36,270 nucleotides of DNA from Gemmatimonadota bacterium (lineage in GTDB: Bacteria; Gemmatimonadota; Gemmatimonadetes; Palauibacterales; Palauibacteraceae): contig JAGWBR010000019.1 of assembly GCA_021295785.1 (NCBI GenBank), positions 1 through 36,270 of the forward strand, given 5' to 3'. How positions within the stretch are numbered: position 1 is the first letter of the stretch; the number at the start of each line of letters is the position of its first letter. Position numbers and translations under genes: made by a program. The notes beneath the pieces were generated by a model. The model did not search any database, had not been told where the DNA came from, and worked only from the letters and a program-made list of their open reading frames with translations. Shown here one piece after another: positions 15,758 through 23,680 of the stretch.

Positions 15758-18058
15758 GTGTTTCAACCGTGCGTACTGCTCTGCTCGGTGTTTGGCGCGG
15801 CCCTCTACCCAAACCCTGATCGCGCGGTCGCGCAGCTCCCGGGCTCCACCGGTGCATGCGAGACCCGGGGTGCGCAGTGGCCGCGTTGGGGGGTACCGAC
15901 CGGGCCCCGCACCTCGACAACCGACCTCCACTGCATCAGCCTCTTTCCCGCCGCAATGGGCGGCGAGGCCGAGGGCTGGGTCGAGCTGACCCCGCCCCCC
16001 TCCCCGTTCGGGGTCTCGGTAACCCCCCAGGGCCGACACGTGCACGCACTCACGGTCAGGATCGACGGGCTCCCGGAGATCAGCGACCTGGCAGGCCCCG
16101 GAGGCGCGTACGTGGCGTGGGCCACGCCGTTGGAACTTGATCCGGTCATCAAGCTCGGCACCGTGTCCAACGGAGAAACGCGCCTCGGCAGGTTGGCGCT
16201 CAACAAATACCTGTTGCTGATCAGCGCCGAGAACAGTGACACGGTGACGGTGCGCCGGGGGCCACTGGTGCTGAGGGGACAATCGCCGTCTGCGCTGATG
16301 GAAGCGCACGATCTGCTGGCGATCGCACCGTCGGCCGAGCTAGGCCCGCCAGGAGGCATGAGCGGCATGGCGGGCCGCGAGCCTCCGCGGTGGGAGAGTC
16401 CGCCCGCCTACCCGGGAATCTCCATGCTGCCGGGGATAATGGCGCTGGAGCCCCGGGTGTCGCCCCACCGCCTGGCGCCAGTGGCTGTTGCGGGTTCTGC
16501 GGCGGACAAAGGCACCCTGCCGCAGGTCCGTCCCGGGGAGGTAGTTGACCTGCCCGGCGGGGGGACGCTCGACCTCGAAGCGGGCCTGGTGCGCCGCAAG
16601 ATCGGGAACCGCTCAGTGGTCATGCTGGCCTTCAACGGACAGCATCCAGGACCAATGATCCGGGTGCGCGAAGCGTCAACCATCTTCGTCAACTTCGTCA
16701 ACAACACACCCTACCCGACCGCGATCCACTGGCACGGTCTGCGGCTCGACAACCGGTTCGACGGTGCGGCGGGCGTTACCCAGGACCCGGTGTTGCCCGG
16801 CGAGTCGTTCCGCTACGAGGTCTACTTCCCGGACGCCGGGATCTACTGGTATCACCCGCATCACCGCGAAGACATTCAGCAGGAGCTTGGCCTGTACGGC
16901 AACATGCTGGTTGAATCCCGGGCACCCGATTACCACGGCCCGGCCAATCGCGACGTGATCTTGTTCGTGGACGACATTCTGCTCGACGGAGAGGGCCCGG
17001 TGGAGTTCGGCGAGCAGTCGGCCAACTACATGCTGATGGGCCGGTTCGGCAACCTGCCCCTGGTGAACGGCGAGCTGGCGCACGGCATGGAGGCCGCGGC
17101 GGGCGAAGTGATCCGGTTCCACCTGACCAACCCGTCCAACACCCGCACTTTCAACCTGTCGTTTGCCAGGCTGGACGGTGCGCTGACCCGCGCCGAGAAT
17201 GCCGCCGCCCTGCTCGAAGCCGACGGCGCGACCGAGCGACTGCCGGTCAAACTGGTTGCCTCGGACGTGAGCCGGTTCGAACGCGAACAGTGGACCACGA
17301 ACGTGGTCATGGCCCCCGCCGAACGCTACGTGATCGAGGTCCGTTTCCCCGCCGCCGGTGTGTACGGGCTGGTCAACCACGTGCAGGGCATCAACCACCG
17401 TAGGGGTGTGTTCCGCCCCGAGGCGTGGGTGCTTTCCGAGATCAATGTCAGCGAGGCGCCCGCCACGCCGGACCACGCCACCGCTTTCGAGACCCTGCGG
17501 GTCAACCACGACGTGATCGCCCAGATCGATCCGTACCGTGATCTGTTCGAGTCCGAGCCCGACTACGAGCTCTTGCTGACCCTGGAAACAGACAGTTTGC
17601 CCGACGCCATCGAACGATCCATGCTGTACGACTGGGTCTACTTCAACCCTGTTGAATGGACCGGAACGATGCCCCGCATGAACTGGGCATCGACGGGCCG
17701 CGAGGTTCGCTGGGTGCTCAGGGAGCCGGCCACCGGGCGGGAAAACGAAGAGATAGAGTGGCGTTTCCGGGTCGGCGACGCGATCAGGATCAGGTTGGTC
17801 AATGACCGGGGGGCCTTCCACGCCATGCAGCATCCGCTGCACATTCACGGTCAGCGGTTCCTGGTGCTGTCGCAAAACGGCGTCCGGACCGAAAACCTGG
17901 TCTGGAAAGACACTGCGCTGCTGCCGGCCGCGACCACCACCGATATTCTATTGGAGTTGTCCAACCCGGGCCGATGGATGATCCACTGCCACATTGCCGA
18001 GCACCTGGAGGCGGGAATGAGCATGGTGATGACCGTTGACGGCCCGCCGAGAAATTGA
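15758..18058 (+). CDS. Multicopper oxidase (laccase-like) with an extra N-terminal domain
   Basis: This is 766 aa from GTG 15758, giving signal peptide MFQPCVLLCSVFGAAL...RAVAQ. All four copper-binding motifs are complete: H324/H326 (IHWHGL), H366/H368 (WYHPHH), H692/H695/H697 (HPLHIHG), and H743-C744-H745, H749 and M754 (HCHIAEHLEAGM). A Met axial ligand is typical of bacterial laccases and cuproxidases. It oxidises Cu(I) or phenolic substrates with O2 in the periplasm; the exact substrate is unknown. Residues about 30-190, before the first cupredoxin domain, form a separate beta-rich domain with AYVAWATPLELDPVIKLG and NKYLLLISAE. This resembles the C-terminal domain of RskA-type anti-sigma factors (inference). 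The protein is intact, with a 13-nt gap to the next gene. Confidence 0.85.
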   Translation: MFQPCVLLCSVFGAALYPNPDRAVAQLPGSTGACETRGAQWPRWGVPTGPRTSTTDLHCISLFPAAMGGEAEGWVELTPPPSPFGVSVTPQGRHVHALTVRIDGLPEISDLAGPGGAYVAWATPLELDPVIKLGTVSNGETRLGRLALNKYLLLISAENSDTVTVRRGPLVLRGQSPSALMEAHDLLAIAPSAELGPPGGMSGMAGREPPRWESPPAYPGISMLPGIMALEPRVSPHRLAPVAVAGSAADKGTLPQVRPGEVVDLPGGGTLDLEAGLVRRKIGNRSVVMLAFNGQHPGPMIRVREASTIFVNFVNNTPYPTAIHWHGLRLDNRFDGAAGVTQDPVLPGESFRYEVYFPDAGIYWYHPHHREDIQQELGLYGNMLVESRAPDYHGPANRDVILFVDDILLDGEGPVEFGEQSANYMLMGRFGNLPLVNGELAHGMEAAAGEVIRFHLTNPSNTRTFNLSFARLDGALTRAENAAALLEADGATERLPVKLVASDVSRFEREQWTTNVVMAPAERYVIEVRFPAAGVYGLVNHVQGINHRRGVFRPEAWVLSEINVSEAPATPDHATAFETLRVNHDVIAQIDPYRDLFESEPDYELLLTLETDSLPDAIERSMLYDWVYFNPVEWTGTMPRMNWASTGREVRWVLREPATGRENEEIEWRFRVGDAIRIRLVNDRGAFHAMQHPLHIHGQRFLVLSQNGVRTENLVWKDTALLPAATTTDILLELSNPGRWMIHCHIAEHLEAGMSMVMTVDGPPRN

Positions 18059-18071
18059 GGAGGAGCCCCAG

Positions 18072-19553
18072 ATGACTTTGACCACACGTACACGGCCGGG
18101 CGCCCGGACACCGAGTCTGGGAGCTTTTTCGGCTCTCGCCGCCGTGGCGGCCCTTTCCACCGCGACCGGTCACGCAAGACTGGCGGCCCAGGAGGAGGCC
18201 GCGGAGCGTTTCGCCGAGTTCGTGGCGGTGCACGCGCCCGTCGTGGCGCTGACCAAGGTCAAGATCATCGACGGTACCGGAGGCCCCTCGCGGGAAGACA
18301 TGGCGATCGTGATCGAAGACGGCCGGATCGCCGCCATCGGCCCGACTGCCGAGGTGGCCGCGGGACTCGGCAACGCCAGAGTCGTGGACCTGGGTGGTCA
18401 CACGGTCATACCCGGCCTCGTGGGGCTGCACAATCACAGCTACTACACGGGCGGAGACGGGCGGGCGGCCCAGCTCTCGTTTTCCGGGTCACGCCTTTAC
18501 CTGGCCTCGGGGGTCACCACCATCCGCACCACGGGTGCTCGCGCCCCGTACGAAGAACTCAACCTGAAGGCCGCCATCGACGCCGGGCGTTCAATTGGCC
18601 CGCGCATGTTCACGACCGGGCCGTACCTCACGGGCGAAGAGGGATCGCAAAGCATGGCGCACCTCGACGGCGCGGAAGAGGCGCGCCGACTGGTGCGGTA
18701 CTGGGCCGAGGAAGGCGTGAGCTGGTTCAAGGCCTATACCTGGATCAGCCGCGAAGAACTGGGCGCGGCCATTGAAGAGGCGCACCGGCACGGAGTCAAG
18801 GTCACGGCGCACCTCTGCTCGGTGGGCTACCGCGAGGCAGTCGCCCTGGGAATCGACAACCTGGAACACGGTTTGTTCGCCAACAGCGAATACCACCCCG
18901 GCAAGCAACCGGACGACTGCCCGTCAGGGTTTCGCACCGGGTACGCCCACCTCGACGTCGGTTCAGAAGAGGTGCAGGCCACCTTCCGCGACATGATCGA
19001 GAACGATGTTGCCATGACGTCCACCCTGGCCGTCTACGAAATCTCCGTGCCGGGCCGCGACCCCATCGACCCGCGCGTCTACGAAATGCTGGCCCCCGAA
19101 ATCGCCGAGGAGGTGCGGGAGCGCGCCGAGTTCATCCGCAGCGCCACCCTGGATTCGGGGATCGGCATCCACCCGGACGTCTACCGGAAGGCCCTCGAGT
19201 ACGAGTACGCGTTTGTGCAGGCGGGCGGCACGCTTGCAGCGGGCGTGGACCCCACGGGTTACGGGGCGGCGCCTCCGGGGCTCGGTGACCAGGCGAACTT
19301 CGAGCTCCTGCTGGAGGCGGGGTTCACTCCGGTGGAGGTAGTGCAGATAATGAGCGCCAACGGCGCCAGGGTGCTGGGGATGGATGACCTGGGCACCATC
19401 GAAGTTGGCAAACTCGCCGATCTGGTCGTGCTGGAGGGCGATCCCGAGGCGGACGGGCACATCCGCGACACCCGCATGGTGTTCAAGGGCGGCATCGGCT
19501 GGGATGCTCCCATGTTGATGGAGTCGGTGCGGGGGATCGTGGGAATCCGCTAG
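18072..19553 (+). CDS. Exported amidohydrolase (imidazolonepropionase/prolidase-like)
   Basis: This is 493 aa from ATG 18072, supported by a strong GAGGAG a few bases upstream. The signal peptide ends at about ARLAAQ. Family landmarks are VVALTKVKIIDGTGG, VIEDGRIAAIGP, VVDLGGHTVIPGLVGLHNHS (metal ligands H120 and H122), K220 (SWFKAYTW), H247 (VTAHLCS), H266 (NLEHGL) and D393 (AAGVDPTG). The C-terminal IGTIEVGKLADLVVLEGDP-like block closes the composite beta-sandwich. This subfamily includes dipeptidases and Xaa-Pro-type enzymes; the precise substrate cannot be read. It is the last tightly packed gene of the 8189-19553 operon. Confidence 0.85.
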   Translation: MTLTTRTRPGARTPSLGAFSALAAVAALSTATGHARLAAQEEAAERFAEFVAVHAPVVALTKVKIIDGTGGPSREDMAIVIEDGRIAAIGPTAEVAAGLGNARVVDLGGHTVIPGLVGLHNHSYYTGGDGRAAQLSFSGSRLYLASGVTTIRTTGARAPYEELNLKAAIDAGRSIGPRMFTTGPYLTGEEGSQSMAHLDGAEEARRLVRYWAEEGVSWFKAYTWISREELGAAIEEAHRHGVKVTAHLCSVGYREAVALGIDNLEHGLFANSEYHPGKQPDDCPSGFRTGYAHLDVGSEEVQATFRDMIENDVAMTSTLAVYEISVPGRDPIDPRVYEMLAPEIAEEVRERAEFIRSATLDSGIGIHPDVYRKALEYEYAFVQAGGTLAAGVDPTGYGAAPPGLGDQANFELLLEAGFTPVEVVQIMSANGARVLGMDDLGTIEVGKLADLVVLEGDPEADGHIRDTRMVFKGGIGWDAPMLMESVRGIVGIR

Positions 19554-19672
19554 GCCAACTGGCGCGGTAACCCACGCGGGGGCTACATTCGAAGGTTCGT
19601 TCCAAAGGGCAGGCAGCGGCCCCGGGTGCCGGGCACCCGCGAGTAAAAAACGTTTAAAGGGGAAACGTTTTC
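19554..19672 (+). promoter_or_regulatory. Leader of the transporter gene: hairpin and paired AAACGTTT palindromes
   Basis: This 119-nt gap contains a perfect 7-bp hairpin CGGGTGC-cgg-GCACCCG at 19623-19639. Two copies of the palindrome AAACGTTT follow at 19648-19655 and 19663-19670, centred 15 bp apart with AAAGGGG between them. AAGGGG at 19657-19662 is the likely ribosome binding site for ATG 19673, so the palindromes bracket it. A protein- or RNA-based control of translation or a local promoter is plausible, but not shown. Confidence 0.4.
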
Positions 19673-21061
19673 ATGAGCAACGAAGCACGCGGAACCTGGA
19701 GCGGCAACCTTGGCCTGGTGCTGGCGGCCACGGGCAGTGCCATCGGTCTGGGCAACCTGTGGAAGTTCCCCTACATCACCTGGGAGAACAACGGCGGCGC
19801 TTTCGTCCTCGTCTATCTGGGCTGCATTGTATTGGTCGGTTTGCCGATCATGATGGCGGAGCTGCTTATCGGTCGGCGCAGCCAGCTCAGCGCGGTCGGC
19901 GCGCTGCGCGAAGCCGCCGGCCCCGCCTTTCGCTTTGTGGGTCTTTGGGGCGTCCTGGCAGGCTTCATCCTTCTCAGTTACTACACCGTTATCGCCGGGT
20001 GGTCCCTCTTCTATTTCTGGAAGGCCCTGGGATGGACCGTGAGCGGGTTCGACACGGCCGGATCGGGACTGTTCGGAGAACAGGTCGCCAACGCCCCGCT
20101 CCAGCTGATTCTGTCGCTGGTGTTCAGTGCGGCGACCATCGGGGTGGTCTATTTCGGCGTGTCTCGGGGCATCGAGCGCGTGGCCAAGGTTTTCCTGCCG
20201 GTGTTGTTCGGGATTCTGCTGTTGCTGCTGATCAGTGCGCTCGGCATGAGCGGTTCGGGCGAGGCCCTGACCCACATCTTCCAACCGCGCTTCAATGAGC
20301 TGGACGGGGCTGGCGTGCTGGAAGCCCTCGGGCACTCGTTCTTTACGCTGTCGCTGGGAATGGGGGCCATGATCACCTACGGCTCCTACATCGGCAGGAA
20401 GCAGTCAATCGTGAAGGCCGGGGGCGCTATCGTGGCCCTCGACACCATCATTGCTCTGGTCGCGACCGTCATCATGTTCTCGGTGATTTTCTCGGTGGTG
20501 GGGCTGCGCGATGAGGTGGGCGCCTCGGCCGTTGGGATGCTGTTCATTTCGCTGCCCGAGCTGTTTTACACCGAAGTGCCTTTCGGGACCGTGCTGGCGC
20601 CGCTGTTCTATGTGTTGGTGGCCCTCGCGGCGCTGACCTCCACGATCTCGTTGCTGGAGGTCGTGACCGCCTACCTGATCGACGAGCGGAAGCTGAGCAG
20701 ACACAAAGCGGCGGTGGGATCAGGCGTGGCCATCTTTGTCTTCACCATCTTCGCCGCCCTGTCGTTCAGCCCGGCCGGCGGTTTCCTGGCCAGCATGAAC
20801 ATCTGGGGCGAAGGCAAGGACGGGTGGTTCTCTACGATGGATCACTTCGTCTCGAACTGGATGCTGCCGACCGGTGGATTCGCCGTCGCCGTGGCAGCTG
20901 GCTGGATAATGACTCGCAAGGCCACGTTCGAGCAGCTCGTGGACGGCACCGAACCGCGCTGGTTCAGTTTCGAGGCCTGGCGCGTGTGCATACGCTACAT
21001 AGCGCCGACCGCGGTGCTTGCCATCATCATTGCCGTCATCCTGGGAACGGACTTCAGTTGA
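19673..21061 (+). CDS. Sodium-dependent transporter, NSS/SNF family (LeuT-like)
   Basis: This is a 462-aa membrane protein with roughly 11-12 hydrophobic helices. The N-terminal signature GNLGLVLAATGSAIGLGNLWKFPY, with WENNGGAFVLVY, is the TM1 unwound-helix substrate/Na+ site of the neurotransmitter:sodium symporter family. SLGMGAMITYGSY (TM6) and SLLEVVTAYLID (TM8) also match. Bacterial members import amino acids with Na+. The length is at the short end of the family (LeuT about 510). An amino-acid importer fits the neighbouring peptidases. The downstream lipoprotein gene starts within its stop codon (TTGA). Confidence 0.92.
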   Translation: MSNEARGTWSGNLGLVLAATGSAIGLGNLWKFPYITWENNGGAFVLVYLGCIVLVGLPIMMAELLIGRRSQLSAVGALREAAGPAFRFVGLWGVLAGFILLSYYTVIAGWSLFYFWKALGWTVSGFDTAGSGLFGEQVANAPLQLILSLVFSAATIGVVYFGVSRGIERVAKVFLPVLFGILLLLLISALGMSGSGEALTHIFQPRFNELDGAGVLEALGHSFFTLSLGMGAMITYGSYIGRKQSIVKAGGAIVALDTIIALVATVIMFSVIFSVVGLRDEVGASAVGMLFISLPELFYTEVPFGTVLAPLFYVLVALAALTSTISLLEVVTAYLIDERKLSRHKAAVGSGVAIFVFTIFAALSFSPAGGFLASMNIWGEGKDGWFSTMDHFVSNWMLPTGGFAVAVAAGWIMTRKATFEQLVDGTEPRWFSFEAWRVCIRYIAPTAVLAIIIAVILGTDFS

Positions 21062-23154
21062 TCAACTCAAAGGTTGTGTTGCGGGGACGGGGGGCGGCGG
21101 GTGCGCTGACCGGAGCCGCGGTTCTCGTCGTCAACTCATGCGGAGGCCCCGGCCCGACGCTTCCTGATCCGTCTCCGGCCGAGCCGATGGCGGTCACCAT
21201 GGAGGTCTCGCCTCGGGAGCTCGTGTTCGCTTCCATAGGCGAGCAGGTGCAGTTGACGGTTATCGTCCGGGACCAGTATGGCGAAGAGATGCCCGGTGCG
21301 GCCCTCGGTTGGACCAGCACTGTGCCTGATGTGGTTTCTGTAACGCCCGAAGGCCTTGTAACCTCAGTGGCTCCCGGCAGAACGATGATCATTGCGTCCG
21401 CGGGATCGGTAGCGGCGGTTACGGGTGGCGCTACCGTCACCGTTACCCAGGAACTGGCAACAGTCGCGTTGGTACCGGCCGAGATGACCATTGCCGTTGG
21501 CGACACCGTCATGCTCGCGTTTCAGGGTCGCGATGCAAGAGGCAACCTGGTGGCCGACGAACTCCTGCCCGAGATCAGTTGGATATCGGGGAACAGCGAC
21601 ATGGCCCGTGTATGGGGCACCCAAAACGCCGGGAGGGTGACGGGAGAATCGAAGGGAACGGTTGCGGTTACTGCGTCCGTGCCTTCCCAGGACGAAATGG
21701 CCGCTACCGCCATGGTCACGGTCGAGCAGACGCTGGCCTACTTGGTGGTGTCGCCCCCTTCCGTGACCGTCTCGATCGGCGATTCGGCCACGTTGAGTGT
21801 AGAGGGACGGGACCGGCGCAATGCGCCCATCCCCGTTGAAGAATTGGGCGATGTCACCTGGGGATCCGGAGACGAAACGGTTGCCACGTTGGCCGATTAC
21901 CAACAGACGGCAACAGTGACCGCGCTCTCCGAAGGCGACGCGACGATCACTGCGAAGATCGGGAATGTGACGGGATTTTCCAAGGTCGAGGTCCCCCCGG
22001 ATCCTGCGGTGACGCCGTGCGAAGGAGGCATGGCTGGTTTGTACCCGTGCCAGGGCCTCAACTTGGTCAGCAACGTTCCCCCCCACCTGCTGCGACCGGG
22101 TAAGCCAAGCCAGCCGGTGAACGACATCTGGGGCTGGACCGACCCCGTCACGGGAACCGAATATGCATTGATCGGTCGCCAGGACGGATTGTCGATAGTT
22201 GATTTGTCGGAACCGCTTGAACCGACTGTGATCGCTTTTCTGCCCAGCGCCGTGCCCTACCCGTCGCTCTGGCGAGACATGAAGGTCTACGCCGACCACG
22301 TGTATGTGGTAGCGGATAATGCTAGCGGCCACGGAGTGCAGATCCTCGATCTGACGCGGCTCAGGGACCTGGAGGAATACACCGAGCTGGACACGGACGG
22401 ACGGTATACCGGGGTCGGTTCGGTGCACAACATCGTGATCAACGAGGAGACCGGGTTCGCCTACGCGGCGGGTTCGGGTACGTGTGGCGGCGGAATGCAC
22501 GCGCTGGACCTGGACAGCCCCACGGCGCCTGTTTTTGCCGGATGTATCCAGATCTCGGGCACCGGGTTGTCCGGTAGCGGCTACACGCACGACGCGCAGT
22601 GCGTGGTCTATGTAGGCCCCGACGCAGAATACCAGGGGCGCGAAATCTGCATTGGGCTGAACGAGAACCGGCTGGTTGTGGTGGATGCCACAGACAAATC
22701 CGATCCCCTGCATATTGCGACTGGCATGTACCCCGACTTCGGTTACCTGCACCAGGGCTGGTTCGATGAGGAACATCGCTTCTTTTACATGAACGACGAA
22801 CTGGACGAAGGTTCCATTTCATCCCACACTCGTCTGATCGTATGGGATCTTATCGACCTTGACGATCCCGTTGTCTCGATGAAGTATCTGGGACCCACCA
22901 CCGCGATCGACCACAACGCCTACGTCCTGGGTGATCGCCTTTACCAGTCGAACTATGAGGACGGAATCCGTGTGCTCGACATCTCGGTTCCCGGGCAGCC
23001 GCAGGAAGGGGCGTTTTTTGACACGTCGCCAAGCGGGTTGGCGTGGAACGGGTCATGGTCCAACTACCCATTCTTCCAGAGCAAGTACCTGATTGTCTCC
23101 AGTTGGGACGAGGGCCTGTTCGTGCTGCGGCTCGACGAAGACGGAGACGGCTAG
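21058..23154 (+). CDS. Choice-of-anchor-B family lipoprotein with three Ig-like (BIG2) domains
   Basis: This is 698 aa from TTG 21058, overlapping the transporter stop as TTGA. The signal sequence is MINSKVVLRGRGAAGALTG...VVNSC; Cys28 is a probable lipidation site with an atypical lipobox. Three BIG2-like units follow at about 46-128, 133-222 and 224-311, each with an AxGDTVxL/IGDSATL strand and a VSV...G.VT turn. The remainder is the choice-of-anchor-B propeller: NDIWGWTD, GLSIVDLSEP, SVHNIVINEETGFAYA, GYTHDAQCVVY, GREICIGLNENRLVVVD, YLHQGWFDEEHRFFYMNDE, AIDHNAYV. It is presumably surface-exposed and its function is unknown. Two Ser/Gly-rich indels aside, it looks complete, ending LRLDEDGDG. 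Confidence 0.85.
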   Translation: MINSKVVLRGRGAAGALTGAAVLVVNSCGGPGPTLPDPSPAEPMAVTMEVSPRELVFASIGEQVQLTVIVRDQYGEEMPGAALGWTSTVPDVVSVTPEGLVTSVAPGRTMIIASAGSVAAVTGGATVTVTQELATVALVPAEMTIAVGDTVMLAFQGRDARGNLVADELLPEISWISGNSDMARVWGTQNAGRVTGESKGTVAVTASVPSQDEMAATAMVTVEQTLAYLVVSPPSVTVSIGDSATLSVEGRDRRNAPIPVEELGDVTWGSGDETVATLADYQQTATVTALSEGDATITAKIGNVTGFSKVEVPPDPAVTPCEGGMAGLYPCQGLNLVSNVPPHLLRPGKPSQPVNDIWGWTDPVTGTEYALIGRQDGLSIVDLSEPLEPTVIAFLPSAVPYPSLWRDMKVYADHVYVVADNASGHGVQILDLTRLRDLEEYTELDTDGRYTGVGSVHNIVINEETGFAYAAGSGTCGGGMHALDLDSPTAPVFAGCIQISGTGLSGSGYTHDAQCVVYVGPDAEYQGREICIGLNENRLVVVDATDKSDPLHIATGMYPDFGYLHQGWFDEEHRFFYMNDELDEGSISSHTRLIVWDLIDLDDPVVSMKYLGPTTAIDHNAYVLGDRLYQSNYEDGIRVLDISVPGQPQEGAFFDTSPSGLAWNGSWSNYPFFQSKYLIVSSWDEGLFVLRLDEDGDG

Positions 23155-23165
23155 CGCTAGCACGG

Positions 23166-23182
23166 CGGGGCGGGCTGCCCCG
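23166..23182 (+). terminator. GC hairpin after the choice-of-anchor-B gene, weak terminator candidate
   Basis: CGGGGC-gggct-GCCCCG forms a 6-bp all-GC stem with a 5-nt loop 11 nt after the stop codon. No U-tract follows, so intrinsic termination is uncertain. Confidence 0.35.
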
Positions 23183-23234
23183 TGAAACTGTCTGCCACCC
23201 CTCGCGCCTACTATCGGATGTTGGCTAATCGCTA

Positions 23235-23596
23235 ATGACCAGAGTGCTCGCGAAGCATTTTCCGAAGCCGGTCGTCGTCGATGTCGAGACGACCGGTCTC
23301 GGTGCGCATGACCGGCTCGTCGAAGTCGCGGTCATAACTCTTGACCCCGAGACTTGGGAGACACAGGACGAGTACGACACACTGATCGGGTATGGAGGCG
23401 CCCCGATCTGGAAGTGCTCGCCCGGGAGAATGGATGGGTACCGGTCGGGAGCGTAACAAAAAGGAACTGTGACGTGCTGGTTGCAGCAGATACCTCCAGC
23501 ATGTCGGGGAAGGCGAAGAAGGCCCAAGCTCATGGCAAGCCAGTCGTGTCAGTGGCCGAGTTCCTTGACTGGGATCAATCCAGGGCGAACCGGTGA
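23235..23596 (+). pseudogene. Decayed 3'-5' exonuclease (DnaQ-like)/BRCT protein
   Basis: From ATG 23235 the frame encodes VVVDVETTGLGAHDRLVEVA, then VITLDPETWETQDEYDTLI. This is the Exo I motif (DxE) end of a DEDD exonuclease, as in DNA polymerase III epsilon-type proteins. It then runs into nonsense and stops at 23456. From about 23400 another frame (different phase) encodes LEVLARENGWVPVGSVTKRN, then CDVLVAADTSSMSGKAKKA and GKPVVSVAEFLDW to a stop at 23596, which is the C-terminal BRCT domain of the same protein family. The remaining exonuclease motifs, about 120 residues or more, are deleted. Such exonuclease-BRCT proteins are commonest in Actinomycetota, so transfer followed by decay is likely (inference). 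The 84 bp to the next gene hold nothing I recognise. Confidence 0.7.
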
Positions 23597-23680
23597 CGCC
23601 GTTGCCCGAAGAGCCGGGGCGCGAGCACCCCGTGCGGGTGCCTACAGTCCTTGTTCGACCCCTTCGTCGAACGACCGCAT

